NCBI RefSeq assembly: GCF_009746585.1 | Contig: NZ_WRPO01000002.1 | Span: 62,001-126,000 of the forward strand | Reading direction: 5' to 3' | Length of the DNA: 64,000 nucleotides | DNA from: Novosphingobium aquimarinum | GTDB taxonomy: Bacteria > Pseudomonadota > Alphaproteobacteria > Sphingomonadales > Sphingomonadaceae | Shown here: positions 1 through 9,064 of the stretch, piece after piece | Numbering within the stretch: the first letter of the stretch is position 1 | Layout of the letters: the number at the start of each line of letters is the position of its first letter | Notes under the pieces: generated by a model | Databases searched by the model: none | What the model saw: only the letters and a program-made list of their open reading frames with translations | What the model was told of the DNA's origin: nothing | Position numbers and translations under genes: made by a program

Positions 1-781
1 CTTGCGAGAAACTGCTGGGGGTGCCGAAGCCCACTTGCGCGGCAATCTGCTTGAGAGGGATCGTCGTGTCGCTGAGCAAGGCCGCCGCACGAGCGATGCG
101 CGCTTCCTCGACGAATTGATGGACCGTCCGGCCCGTGGTCTTCTTGAACGTGCGCGCAAGATGGCTGGGGCTGATGTCGACGAGGCTCGCAAGGTCGGCA
201 ATGCGCATACCGCCCGCATTGGTCGCGTGAACGTATTCTTCCAGGCGGCGCAATTGCCATGGGGCGAGTACCCCGGCGTGGGACGGCTGCTCTGGTCGGC
301 TGCGGGCGAAATAGCGGGCCAGGTCCACCTTCAACGCGGCCGAAAGCGCATCAACGAGGACATCGGCGCCGAAACCGGGCTGGATCGCTTCGGCCGCCAT
401 ACGCTGCATGGCGCCGCGCACATTGGGATCGCGAATGTCACCGCATGTGGCCAGATCCGCCTGACTGCACCGATCGAATTCCTCGGGGAGTATGCCCCCC
501 GCCATCGTGCAGGACGCCAGGCGCCTGTCCCCGCCGGGACCGACCGCATCAATTTCCACCCCTGCCGGCACGATCATCATTCCGCCCAAGGGAAACATGC
601 GACTGGTGGTTTCACCGGTTCGAAAGAACGCGGAGGCCGTGCGTGCCTGATCCCGAAACAGCGCCAGAACGTCCTGATTGGGCGAGCGGGACTGGCGCGA
701 CGGCGTATCATAGCGATAGGTATAGACACGGACACGAGCGTGGTCGGTTCTCAGCTCCGCGTTGTTGAGCGTTCCAGCCAT
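1..781 (-). CDS. AraC-family transcriptional regulator (3' end cut off by window)
   Basis: The minus-strand reading frame is open from an ATG at 781 to the window edge (260 residues, no stop reached). The N-terminal part resembles the AraC ligand/cupin-type region. The C-terminal part holds an AraC helix-turn-helix: residues near 190-260 contain LAPWQLRRLEEY, ADLASLVDISPSHLARTFKK and a second helix pair ending in QVGFGTPSSFSQ at the edge, so only the last 20-40 residues are missing. The LAPWQLRR block also occurs in the AraC protein at 37568, suggesting the two are related. It lies just downstream of and in the same direction as the 2478-850 operon, and may regulate that steroid catabolic set; the target is inference. 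Confidence 0.85.
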   Translation of the reverse strand, partial: MAGTLNNAELRTDHARVRVYTYRYDTPSRQSRSPNQDVLALFRDQARTASAFFRTGETTSRMFPLGGMMIVPAGVEIDAVGPGGDRRLASCTMAGGILPEEFDRCSQADLATCGDIRDPNVRGAMQRMAAEAIQPGFGADVLVDALSAALKVDLARYFARSRPEQPSHAGVLAPWQLRRLEEYVHATNAGGMRIADLASLVDISPSHLARTFKKTTGRTVHQFVEEARIARAAALLSDTTIPLKQIAAQVGFGTPSSFSQ

Positions 782-808
782 GGTTTCCTCTCACTCGGCT
801 TTTTTGCG

Positions 809-830
809 AATCCTTGTCGTTGCAAGGATT
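809..830. terminator. Perfect 8-bp hairpin between GMC gene and AraC gene
   Basis: AATCCTTG (809-816) and CAAGGATT (823-830) form a perfect stem with a six-base loop. It sits in the 68-bp gap after the minus-strand GMC gene and before the AraC start. No T-run follows on the minus strand, so it could be a terminator-like hairpin or an operator in the AraC promoter; I cannot tell which. Confidence 0.4.
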
Positions 831-849
831 TGGCCGATTTCAGTCCAGG

Positions 850-2478
850 TTACTGTGCAGGGCGGGAATGGCCAAGGATCATGTCCGAGGCTTTTTCCGC
901 GATCATCATCGTAGCCGCGTTGGTGTTGCCCGTCACGATGGTGGGCATCACCGAGGCATCGACCACGCGCAGCCCTTCCACGCCACGCACACGCAAGCGT
1001 TCATCGACGACCGCGCCGGGATCGTCCTTCGTGCCCATCCGGCATGTGCCGACGGGATGAAAAATCGTGGCCGCATGATCGCGAAGCCAATCGTCGATCG
1101 CAGCGTCGCTGACCACGTCCGCGCCCGGTTCGTCCTCGGCGATGCGCCAGGGGGATAGCGCGGGCTGCTCGCCGATGCGGCGTGCGATCCGGATCGCTGC
1201 ACGCAACGTCGCCACGTCGCCGGGCGTGGCGAGATGATTGGGATCGATACGCGGCGCGTCGAACGGATCCGCCGATCGCAGCGACACCTCGCCCCGGCTT
1301 TCGGGGTGCAGCGCGATCATGTCGACCGAAAAACCGTCGAAAGGCTGCATCCCCTTTTGTCCATGATTGGCCATGGCGCCGGGGATGAATTGAATTTGCA
1401 CATCAGGACGATCGAGTTCGGGTCGGGTCCGAACGAAGCCGCCCGCTTCGAGCGAATTGCTCGTGCCCAGGCCATCGCGACGCAGCAGATAGCGCAGGCC
1501 TATCAGCGCGGCGCGCCAGCCCTTCGTGCGCGACCACAGCAAGGGCAAACGCGAACGATAGGTCACCGCCGCATCGACGTGATCCTGCAAGTTGCGGCCG
1601 ACACCCGTCAGCGCGCTGACAACCGGCAAGCCGAGCTCGCGCAGCCGGTCCGCATCGCCGATGCCCGAAAGGCCAAGGATGTGCGGCGATTGCATCGTGC
1701 CCGCCGCCACGATGATCTCCCGGCGCGCGGTGATGCGGCCCGGCGCACGCCCCCGCCCCCGAGCATATTCGACCGCGACGGTACGGCCCTCTTCGACGAC
1801 GATCCGGGTGACGTGGATATCGGTTCCGGCAGTCAGATTAGGGCGTTTCAGCGCGGGTACCAGAAAGGCCCGGCGCGCACCGGCGCGTCGTCCGCCTTCG
1901 ATGTTCACCTGGTAACGCCCGACGCCCTCCTGCCGCGCGCCGTTGAAATCTTCGCTCTTCGAATAGCCGGCTTGCTGCCCGGCCTCGATGAACGCGGGAT
2001 AGATCGGTTCTTCCCACGGACCATAGCGGACAGGGAGCGGACCACCCTCGCCGTGATACGCGTCCGCACCATCGGGGCCATCCTCCATGCGCCGGAAGAA
2101 CGGCAGCACATCGTCATAGCCCCACCCGGCCAGACCCATCTGCCGCCATTGATTGAAGTCCGCTGCATTGCCGCGAACGTAGAGCATGCCGTTGATCGAG
2201 GAGGAGCCGCCCCAGCCCTTGCCACGCGGCACGAACATGCTGCGGCCGCCAAGCGCCGAGACCGGCTCGGATGAAAAGGCCCAGTTGCTCGCATTCGGGC
2301 CACGCATCAGCGTCGCCATGCCGGCGGGCATCGTCGCCAACAGGCCGGCGTTCTGCCCCCCCGCCTCGAGCACGACAACGCGGTTCGACGGATCGGCGCT
2401 GAGCCGGTTCGCCAGCACGCAACCGGCAGACCCTGCCCCGATGATGACGTAGTCCGCTTCGTCGGGTAGCTGGCTCAT
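850..2478 (-). CDS. GMC-family FAD oxidoreductase (choline dehydrogenase-like)
   Basis: A 542-residue glucose-methanol-choline oxidoreductase. The N-terminal Rossmann motif IIGAGSAGCVLANRLS (about residues 12-27) binds FAD. The C-terminal region carries the active-site signature HPVGTCRMG and the closing NTNAATMMIAEK segment, so the protein is full length. Members oxidise alcohols with FAD; the substrate here is unknown, and a hydroxyl on a steroid or steroid-derived acid is an inference from context. Its ATG overlaps the stop of the upstream acyl-CoA dehydrogenase (ATGA), so it is the last gene of a translationally coupled operon running from 7337. Confidence 0.9.
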   Translation of the reverse strand: MSQLPDEADYVIIGAGSAGCVLANRLSADPSNRVVVLEAGGQNAGLLATMPAGMATLMRGPNASNWAFSSEPVSALGGRSMFVPRGKGWGGSSSINGMLYVRGNAADFNQWRQMGLAGWGYDDVLPFFRRMEDGPDGADAYHGEGGPLPVRYGPWEEPIYPAFIEAGQQAGYSKSEDFNGARQEGVGRYQVNIEGGRRAGARRAFLVPALKRPNLTAGTDIHVTRIVVEEGRTVAVEYARGRGRAPGRITARREIIVAAGTMQSPHILGLSGIGDADRLRELGLPVVSALTGVGRNLQDHVDAAVTYRSRLPLLWSRTKGWRAALIGLRYLLRRDGLGTSNSLEAGGFVRTRPELDRPDVQIQFIPGAMANHGQKGMQPFDGFSVDMIALHPESRGEVSLRSADPFDAPRIDPNHLATPGDVATLRAAIRIARRIGEQPALSPWRIAEDEPGADVVSDAAIDDWLRDHAATIFHPVGTCRMGTKDDPGAVVDERLRVRGVEGLRVVDASVMPTIVTGNTNAATMMIAEKASDMILGHSRPAQ

Positions 2479-3665
2479 CAGGATGTCTTTCCGTCCCCGC
2501 GCGGTTCGCGCGGTAGGCCCAATCCGCGTTCGGCGATCAGGTTGCGCTGGATCTGGTTGGTGCCGCCGTAAATCGTCGAGGCCCGTGTCGACAGGAACAG
2601 GTTCTGCGCGAAGGGCAGGTGATCCTCGCCGTCATCGGATACTTCGCCGGCTTGCCCCGCCACATCCATCGCCAGTTCGCCCAGCGAGCGATACCACGTC
2701 GCCCAATAGACCTTCTGCGTCATGGCCTCGCGCGACAGGCTATGCCCTTCCGCCGCCGACAGCGTGCGCAACGCGGTATAGCGCATGATCCGCAGGCCCG
2801 CGTAGGCATTGGTCAGGCGGCGGCGAATGTCGGGATCGTCGATCGCGCCGTTCGCCTTGGCCGCCGCGACGATCGCGTCGTACTCGGCGATGAAGCCCAT
2901 CTGCTGGCCCAGGGTCCCGACGCCCCGCTCAAAGGCAAGCAGTCCCATCGCGACTTGCCAGCCGTTGCCGACCCCGCCGACGACGTTTTCCTCCGCCGTG
3001 CGTGCGTCATCGAAAAACGTCTCGTTGAATTCGGCCTCGCCGTTGATCTGGCGGATCGGGCGAATGGTGATACCCGGCTGATCGATCGGCAGCAGCAGGA
3101 AAGACAGGCCCTTCGGACCCTTGCTCCCCGGCTCGGTCCGCGCGAGGACGAAGATCCAGTCGGCGTATTGCGCCAGCGAGGTCCAGATCTTCTGGCCGTT
3201 CACCACCCACTCGCCGTTGTCGAGTTCGGCGCGCGTGCGCACACTGCCAAGGTCGGAGCCGGCGTTCGGCTCGGAATAGCCTTGTGCCCAGAATTCCTCG
3301 CCCGACGCCATTTTCGGCAAAAAGCGTGCTTTCTGCTCCGGCGATCCGAAATGGATCATGGTGGGGCCCGCCAATTCGATGCCGATATGGCTCATCCGGC
3401 CCGGCGCCCCGGCGCGGGCATATTCCTCTGCGAAAATCACTTGTTCGGCAAGGCTCGCGCCCCGGCCGCCGTGTTCCTTCGGCCAGCCGACCACGCTCCA
3501 CCCGGCTTCGTACAAGGCGCGTTCCCAGGCCCGGCGTTCGGCCGGCATCGCGCTCTGGCTCTTGAGGTTCTTGAGCATGGCGAAAGGGCCATCCATCTGC
3601 GTTTGCAGCCAGTCCGCCGCCTCCTGGCGAAACGCTTCCTGCTCGGGCGTGAATCCCAGACGCAT
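2478..3665 (-). CDS. Acyl-CoA dehydrogenase, FadE30/FadE29-like subunit
   Basis: A 395-residue acyl-CoA dehydrogenase with the full N-terminal, middle and C-terminal domains (WAQGYSEPNAGSDL and GQKIWTSLAQYADW in the flavin/substrate region). The classic IYEGT site that supplies the catalytic glutamate in medium-chain enzymes reads IYGGTNQIQ, as in actinobacterial steroid FadE enzymes, where the base lies elsewhere. It is directly coupled to another, shorter FadE (3665-4741). Such pairs form alpha2beta2 heterotetramers in steroid side-chain and ring degradation. It resembles Mycobacterium tuberculosis FadE30 but is less close to it than the 28327 protein, so I give no symbol. Confidence 0.88.
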   Translation of the reverse strand: MRLGFTPEQEAFRQEAADWLQTQMDGPFAMLKNLKSQSAMPAERRAWERALYEAGWSVVGWPKEHGGRGASLAEQVIFAEEYARAGAPGRMSHIGIELAGPTMIHFGSPEQKARFLPKMASGEEFWAQGYSEPNAGSDLGSVRTRAELDNGEWVVNGQKIWTSLAQYADWIFVLARTEPGSKGPKGLSFLLLPIDQPGITIRPIRQINGEAEFNETFFDDARTAEENVVGGVGNGWQVAMGLLAFERGVGTLGQQMGFIAEYDAIVAAAKANGAIDDPDIRRRLTNAYAGLRIMRYTALRTLSAAEGHSLSREAMTQKVYWATWYRSLGELAMDVAGQAGEVSDDGEDHLPFAQNLFLSTRASTIYGGTNQIQRNLIAERGLGLPREPRGDGKTS

Positions 3666-4741
3666 CAGGCCGCCTCCGCCGACAGACCGACCAGCCCGGC
3701 AAGGCGGTCGCGCGATTGATCGGTGGTACCCAGCAAGGTCGAGGCACTGCGCGCGCGCTTGAAATACAAGTGCGCGTCGTGCTCCCAGGTGAAGCCGATG
3801 CCGCCGTGCAGCTGGATCGAATGGCCGGCATTGGCCTGATAGGTCTCGATCGCGGTCATATGCGCGATGGCGGCGGCTTCCGCGAAAGTCGGATCCTGTC
3901 CGTCCGCGGCGGCGGCCGCGTAGTAAACAGCGGAACGCGCGGCTTCGGCGGCGATCATCATATCCGCCATGCGGTGCTTGAGCGCCTGGAAGCTGCCGAT
4001 CGGCCGGCCGAACTGATGGCGCTGCTTGGTGTAGTCCACGGTGTGATCGAGCACCGCATCCGCACCGCCCAGGCTCTCAGCGGCCAACGCCACCCGCGCG
4101 CGATCGAGCGCCTGCGCGATGGCGTCTGACGCCACGTCGCCGACTTGCGATGCACCGAGCAGGGCATCGATCGTGACCGAGGCCAGCGGACGCGTGCGGT
4201 CCATCGTCTGCTTACGTTGAACGGTGATGCCAGCGAAAGTCGGTTCGAGGACGGCGATCCGGTCCTCCACGATCACCACAACCAGATCCGCGACATGGCC
4301 GAACGGCGCGAGTCCCTCGGCTCGCAAGCGCCAGCCTTCCCCTTCGCGCGACAGGGCCGAGACAGGCGCGTGCAGGAAGGTCGCGATCGCCTCGCCACTG
4401 GCGAGCTTTTCTACCCAGTTGGACGCCATCGTTTCAGGTGCCGCCGCCAAGATAAGCGGGAGCGCCGTGGCAATGCTCGGCAGGAATGGAGAAGGCCACA
4501 AGGTGCGCCCCATCTCGATCATCACCAGCGCGAGTTCCACCATGCCAAGGCCGGATCCGCCGAGATCCTCGGGCACGGCCAGACTGCCGAAGCCCATCTC
4601 GTTCACCGCGCTGCGCCATTGCGTCCGGTCGAAGCCGTCAGCCGTCTCCATCGTCTCGCGCAAGGCGGGCCGAAAGTCGGAAAACACCCCGCGCGCGGTG
4701 TCGGCAACAAGGGTCTGCTCATCGGTCAGGGCAAATTGCAT
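3665..4741 (-). CDS. Acyl-CoA dehydrogenase, small partner subunit
   Basis: A 358-residue acyl-CoA dehydrogenase-like protein with weak conservation in the middle domain and the C-terminal block HSIQLHGGIGFTWEHDAHLY, typical of the partner chain in steroid-type FadE heterotetramers. I start it at the ATG at 4741 (MQFALTDEQ) because homologous neighbours begin MDFALTEDQ and a GAGG lies six bases upstream; an in-frame ATG at 4771 would add ten residues. It overlaps the next gene by an ATGA junction at 3665 and is expected to pair with it. Its closest in-window relative is the 24398 protein. Confidence 0.85.
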   Translation of the reverse strand: MQFALTDEQTLVADTARGVFSDFRPALRETMETADGFDRTQWRSAVNEMGFGSLAVPEDLGGSGLGMVELALVMIEMGRTLWPSPFLPSIATALPLILAAAPETMASNWVEKLASGEAIATFLHAPVSALSREGEGWRLRAEGLAPFGHVADLVVVIVEDRIAVLEPTFAGITVQRKQTMDRTRPLASVTIDALLGASQVGDVASDAIAQALDRARVALAAESLGGADAVLDHTVDYTKQRHQFGRPIGSFQALKHRMADMMIAAEAARSAVYYAAAAADGQDPTFAEAAAIAHMTAIETYQANAGHSIQLHGGIGFTWEHDAHLYFKRARSASTLLGTTDQSRDRLAGLVGLSAEAA

Positions 4742-4831
4742 CGGTGGCCTCGGCGGAGCGCCGAAGGACATTTCGTCCGTTCGGCGGCGGTCAGTGTCGG
4801 TACGAATTCGGGCGCTTGTCCGCCCGTGCGG

Positions 4832-5701
4832 TCAGTCGAGCTTGAGCGCGCGCATGGCGTTTTCGCGAAGGAACTTCGGCCAGACGTGATCCTTGAAAGG
4901 CACCTGATCGAGATCCGAAAAAATGCGCTCCAGGCTCAGTCCCATCGGGAAATAGCCGGCATAGATGATCTTGTCCGCGCCGCGCGTGTTCGCGTAGTCG
5001 ATGATGGCCTTGGGATAGTGCTTGGGCGCGAACGCGCTCGTCGAATAATAGAGGTTCGGGTACTTCAGCATCAGCTTGACCGCGAGAGCCTCCCAGGGCT
5101 CCGCGCCGTGGCGCATGATGAACCGCAGCTCCGGAAAGAAGTAGCAGACCTCGTCGACCAGTTCGACATGCTGGGGCGCCATCGGTACGCGCGGGCCGGG
5201 AACGCCGACATTGACCAGCACGGCGATGTCGAGTTCGCAGGCGAGCGTGTAGATCGGCCACATCCGCTTGTCGTTGATCGGCACTTGCGGCACGCAACCG
5301 GAGGGGAAGACGCTGATCGCCTTGATGCCGACCTCGGCATGGGCACGGCGGATGGCGCGCACCACGTCCACGCCGCCGTTGGGGTCAACCGGCATATCGA
5401 AAATGAAGCGATCCGCGAAGCGATCGCGCACGATATCGTTGAGCGGCGACCCTTCGTTGTAACCGATCAGCGCGCGTTCGATGCCGAAGCGATCCATTTC
5501 GCCAACGGTCCATCCGGGCAGATCGTCCACGCCCTCGGCGGCGGGGATGTTTCGGAACATGTACTGCGCGGGCATCGAGAATTGCTGCAGGCTCTGCTGG
5601 TCGCGCAGCAGCGGCTTGAAAAAGTCGAACCAGTCGGACCGGTCCTCCTTCATCGGCACGCCCAGCATCGTGTCGATTACCTTGATGTCACGCGGGCGCA
5701 T
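4832..5701 (-). CDS. Amidohydrolase-2 superfamily protein lacking the usual metal ligands
   Basis: A 289-residue TIM-barrel protein of the amidohydrolase-2 (decarboxylase/hydrolase) superfamily. Catalytic members carry a DxHxH motif on strand 1 and an aspartate near the end (GSDxP). Here strand 1 reads VIDTMLGVP and the late motif reads YAGYFPMG, so both the HxH pair and the metal aspartate seem absent; a histidine remains in IMRHGAEPWEAL. It may be a metal-free enzyme or a structural relative. The start at 5701 gives MRPRDIKVIDT and overlaps the upstream ligase gene by 14 bases, so it belongs to that operon. Function unknown. Confidence 0.75.
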   Translation of the reverse strand: MRPRDIKVIDTMLGVPMKEDRSDWFDFFKPLLRDQQSLQQFSMPAQYMFRNIPAAEGVDDLPGWTVGEMDRFGIERALIGYNEGSPLNDIVRDRFADRFIFDMPVDPNGGVDVVRAIRRAHAEVGIKAISVFPSGCVPQVPINDKRMWPIYTLACELDIAVLVNVGVPGPRVPMAPQHVELVDEVCYFFPELRFIMRHGAEPWEALAVKLMLKYPNLYYSTSAFAPKHYPKAIIDYANTRGADKIIYAGYFPMGLSLERIFSDLDQVPFKDHVWPKFLRENAMRALKLD

Positions 5702-7337
5702 CGGCGTCTTCTCCTTGATGGTGGGCGGCGCGAAGCGCGCGCTTGTCGACCTTGCCGAGCGCATTGCGCGGGAGGCCCGTGTTTCGGTACAAGATCTGCG
5801 TGGGACGCTTATAATCCGCGAGCACGTCGCGGATGTGGGCCTCCAGTTCAGCGGGATCGATAGTGGCGTTGCCTTGTCCGCAAACCACGGCGACGAGGCG
5901 CTCGCCCATGCGATCGTCCGGCACGCCGTAGGCGGCCGCTTCGACGACGGCGGCATGGCGCTGCAAGGCGGCTTCGACTTCGGCGCAGTAGATGTTCTCG
6001 CCGCCCGAGATGACCATGTCGGTCAGTCGGTCTAGGATCGTGAGGCGGCCCTCCTCATCCAGCGCGCCGACGTCGCCGGTGCGGAGCCAACCGTCGGTGA
6101 TCGCCCGCTTGGTGGCGACCGGATCGTTCCAGTAGTACGACATCACCATGGGCCCGCGCACCGTGATCTCGCCCGGTTCGCCAGCGCCGAGCTCGGTACC
6201 CTCGGCGTTGCGGATCGACACTTCGGCCAGCGGAAGGACCATCCCGGCGGCGCGGGGATTCGCGAGGTAATCGGGGCCCGTGTGCATGGCGATGGCGCCG
6301 GCCGTCTCGGTTGCGCCGTAACCGGTGCCGACCACCGAGTTGGGAAAGGTCTCGACCACGGCCTGGAGCAGGTTGACCGGTTGTGCCTGCCCGCCCGTCG
6401 ACACCGAAAACAGCGACGACAAGTCCGCCCCCGAGGTCTTCTGCGCCTGGATCAGGTCCCACACCATGGTCGGGGAGCCGGAAAAGGCACTGACCCGCTC
6501 TTTTTCGATGAGGTCCAGAATATCCGAGGCATTCCAGCGTGGCGGCACCACCACTTTGCCGCCGGAGGCCAGCCCGGCGAGGAAAATCGAATGGCAGCCG
6601 CTTACGTGGAACAGGGGAAAGGCAAGCAGGCTGACAGGCTGCGGCCGAGGCGCGGCCAAGGCGGCGGGACCAGCCATTTTCAGCGCGATCATCGCGCCCG
6701 CCATTTGCGATAGCAGCAACCCGGTCAGCGCGGCGCGGTGGCTGAGCGTCGCACCCTTCGCACGCCCCGTGGTACCCGACGTAAACAGGATCATCGCGGG
6801 ATCATCCGCGCTCACGTCCGGCCGGGGCAGAGGCGGCGCACCGGGCGAAGGATCGAGTGTCGGCACCAGGCACGGAACGCCGCAGTCTTCCAGCATCGCG
6901 GCGCGGCGCGCGTCGGCGATCACCAGGCTGGCTTCGACGAGTTCGATCGAGGCCGCGATGTCCTCGGCCGTGCCGCGACTATTGACCAGGGCCGGTATCG
7001 CGCCGCAAGCCACGGCGGCGATGAAACCGATCATCCATGCCGCTGAATTGGCACCGGCGAGAGCGACCCGATCCCCCGGCCCCACGCCAGCGTCACGAAG
7101 GGTTTCCACGAGACGCGCGGCCGCCGCTTCCGTCTCGGCAAAAGTCAGGCGCTGATCGGAATCGACGATGTACGTCCTGTCGGCATGAGCCGCGAAGCTG
7201 TCGAACAACGAAGTCAGACTGGCCTCGGCGCGGCGGAGGCCCCGCATCTCATGGCCTTCGACCACGATATCGATAAGCTCGAACGGCCCGCCCGGGCCGG
7301 TGAGCATAGTCATGTATGTCTGTTCTGCGTCTGCCAT
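5688..7337 (-). CDS. Acyl-CoA synthetase (AMP-forming)
   Basis: A 549-residue ANL-superfamily ligase. The phosphate-binding loop ILFTSGTTGRAKGATLS, the adenine/acyl motif GYGATETAG, the hinge region GWLRTGDVGALDEEGRLTILDRL and the C-terminal lysine segment NALGKVDKRAL are all present. It would activate a carboxylic acid, probably a steroid side-chain or ring-derived acid, for the heteromeric FadE encoded downstream. The FadD3 orthologue is better matched by the 29505 gene, so this ligase has another substrate. It is the first gene of the 7337-850 operon, with a GGGAGAGG ribosome site just before its ATG. Confidence 0.88.
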   Translation of the reverse strand: MADAEQTYMTMLTGPGGPFELIDIVVEGHEMRGLRRAEASLTSLFDSFAAHADRTYIVDSDQRLTFAETEAAAARLVETLRDAGVGPGDRVALAGANSAAWMIGFIAAVACGAIPALVNSRGTAEDIAASIELVEASLVIADARRAAMLEDCGVPCLVPTLDPSPGAPPLPRPDVSADDPAMILFTSGTTGRAKGATLSHRAALTGLLLSQMAGAMIALKMAGPAALAAPRPQPVSLLAFPLFHVSGCHSIFLAGLASGGKVVVPPRWNASDILDLIEKERVSAFSGSPTMVWDLIQAQKTSGADLSSLFSVSTGGQAQPVNLLQAVVETFPNSVVGTGYGATETAGAIAMHTGPDYLANPRAAGMVLPLAEVSIRNAEGTELGAGEPGEITVRGPMVMSYYWNDPVATKRAITDGWLRTGDVGALDEEGRLTILDRLTDMVISGGENIYCAEVEAALQRHAAVVEAAAYGVPDDRMGERLVAVVCGQGNATIDPAELEAHIRDVLADYKRPTQILYRNTGLPRNALGKVDKRALRAAHHQGEDADAPA

Positions 7338-7461
7338 AGCCTCTCCCAGGCTTATGTTGGCGGGTCTATATATTTTTGGACTTCAGTCCAGAACTTTCTA
7401 GCGAGATACGCCAAACATCTGGGTCAAGAGCGCCAATCTCCGCAGAATTAGCCGTTTTTCG
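7338..7461 (-). promoter_or_regulatory. Promoter region of the 7337-850 operon with a perfect palindrome
   Basis: A 124-bp AT-richer gap. TGGACT (7377-7382) and AGTCCA (7385-7390) form a perfect 6-2-6 palindrome right next to TATATA (7366-7371), which could be a minus-strand -10 element. A repressor-type operator overlapping the promoter of the ligase operon is the simplest reading. The nine-base half TTCAGTCCA recurs at 839-847 ahead of the AraC gene. The regulator is not known. Confidence 0.5.
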
Positions 7462-7950
7462 CTACGCGTTTAACAAAGCCCTCGCATCTTTCGAACCGTC
7501 CAGAAGCCGGTTCTCGCGATTGATGATGCGCCATCCCTCGGTGTCGCGGCGCAAGGACCAGCGATTGGCCGCCACACGATAAAGCTCGAAAGCCGTGCCG
7601 GTCCAGCGCGCGACGCAGGAATAGCAAACCGCGACGGCGCGATCGCCGGTTATGGCGATGCGGGGTGGGCCGAGCATGTGCGCAGCGCCGTTGGCGATCA
7701 GCCCCTGGTGGAGGTCGGCTTCGAACAGGGCAGCGATGGCGTCCTGCCCCCGCGCCACACCCATGTCGCCAAGGTCATAGCTGCCGTCAGAGGCCCACAA
7801 GGCGGCCGCGCCCTCGCTGTCGCCCCGATCGACGGCGGGCCCGTAATTCGCGATGAGATCCGCGATCGCCTGCCGATCGCGAAGCGCGGCCACTTCGGCG
7901 CGCAGCCCCGCGATCTCGGCTCTCAGGGCGATAACCTCGTGTTCGAACAT
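7462..7950 (-). CDS. SnoaL/NTF2-fold protein with N-terminal coiled coil
   Basis: A 162-residue protein. Residues 1-28 (VIALRAEIAGLRAEVAALRDR) form a short coiled coil with leucine/alanine spacing, followed by an NTF2-like cone fold: RQAIADLIANYGPAVDRGD, AAHMLGPPRIAI, RVAANRWSLRRDTEGW. The layout (short coiled coil, then a Tyr and a His lining the cavity) recalls BaiE, the bile-acid 7alpha-dehydratase, and related steroid dehydratases, but the identity would be low and the substrate is inference. It stands alone between two short gaps, downstream of hsaF on the same strand, so it may be the last gene of the hsa operon. Confidence 0.75.
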   Translation of the reverse strand: MFEHEVIALRAEIAGLRAEVAALRDRQAIADLIANYGPAVDRGDSEGAAALWASDGSYDLGDMGVARGQDAIAALFEADLHQGLIANGAAHMLGPPRIAITGDRAVAVCYSCVARWTGTAFELYRVAANRWSLRRDTEGWRIINRENRLLDGSKDARALLNA

Positions 7951-8029
7951 GCGGCTCTCCAGTGCGGCCTCTCAATTGGAGAGCAAACGCACTGGCGACC
8001 GCATGGCTAGATACGTTTACAGACCAGAC

Positions 8030-9064
8030 TCAGGCCGCGTCGCGCGCCTTCACCATGTCGAGCGCGACGTCGACGATCATATCCTCCTGCCCGCCGACCA
8101 TCTTGCGGCGACCGAGTTCGACCAGGATCGCCCTGGTATCGAGCCCGTGATCGGCCGCCGCCTTCTCGGCATGGCGCAAGAACGAGGAGTAGACCCCCGC
8201 ATAGCCCAGCGCGAGCGTCTCGCGATCGACTCGAACGGGCCGGTCCTGCAAGGGACGGACGAGATCCTCCGCCGCGTCCATCAGCGCCATCACATCGCAG
8301 CCGTGATTCCAGCCCTTGCGATCGGCGGCCGCGACGAAGACTTCGAGCGGCGCGTTACCGGCGCCGGCGCCCATGCCCGCGAGGCTCGCGTCGATGCGGA
8401 TCGCGCCTTCCTGCGCGGCAATCATAGAGTTGGCGACGCCAAGCGACAGGTTGTGATGCGCATGCATACCGCGCTGCGTTTCGGGCTTGAGAACGCGATC
8501 GTAGGCGCGCAGCCGCTCGCGCACGCCATCCATGTCGAGCGCGCCGCCGCTGTCGGTGACATAGACGCACTGCGCGCCATAGCTTTCCATCAGGACCGCT
8601 TGCTGCGCGAGAGCATCGGGCTCGATCATATGGCTCATCATCAGGAAGCCCGACACGTCCATCCCCAGATCGCGAGCGATGCCGATGTGCTGCTTGGAGA
8701 CGTCCGCCTCGGTGCAATGCGTGGCCACTCGCACCGAACGCACGCCAAGATCGTAAGCCCGCTTCAATTCCTCGACCGTCCCGACACCAGGCAGGATGAG
8801 AGTGGTGAGAACCGCCTTATCCAGCACGTCGGCAACGGCTTCCAGCCATTCCCAATCGGTATGCGCGCCGAACCCATAGTTGAAGCTGGCGCCGGACAGA
8901 CCGTCGCCATGTGCCACTTCGATCGCGTCGACCCCGGCCTGATCGAGCGCCTTGGCGATGGCGGCGACATGATCGACGCCATACATATGGCGGATGGCGT
9001 GCATGCCGTCGCGCAGTGTCACATCCTGGATGTAGAGCTTGTCCTTGCTCACGTCGAAGCTCAT
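8030..9064 (-). CDS. hsaF: 4-hydroxy-2-oxovalerate/hexanoate aldolase
   Basis: A 344-residue class II, divalent-metal-dependent aldolase of the DmpG/BphI/HsaF family. The N-terminal [15 protein letters not shown] carries the catalytic Arg and metal-binding Asp, and [10 protein letters not shown] supplies the metal histidines. In steroid degradation HsaF splits 4-hydroxy-2-oxohexanoate into pyruvate and propanal, and channels the aldehyde to the partner dehydrogenase. Its ATG overlaps the stop of that dehydrogenase gene (ATGA at 9061-9064), as expected for a physically coupled complex. The symbol hsaF rather than dmpG is chosen from the surrounding hsa genes. Confidence 0.93.
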   Translation of the reverse strand: MSFDVSKDKLYIQDVTLRDGMHAIRHMYGVDHVAAIAKALDQAGVDAIEVAHGDGLSGASFNYGFGAHTDWEWLEAVADVLDKAVLTTLILPGVGTVEELKRAYDLGVRSVRVATHCTEADVSKQHIGIARDLGMDVSGFLMMSHMIEPDALAQQAVLMESYGAQCVYVTDSGGALDMDGVRERLRAYDRVLKPETQRGMHAHHNLSLGVANSMIAAQEGAIRIDASLAGMGAGAGNAPLEVFVAAADRKGWNHGCDVMALMDAAEDLVRPLQDRPVRVDRETLALGYAGVYSSFLRHAEKAAADHGLDTRAILVELGRRKMVGGQEDMIVDVALDMVKARDAA

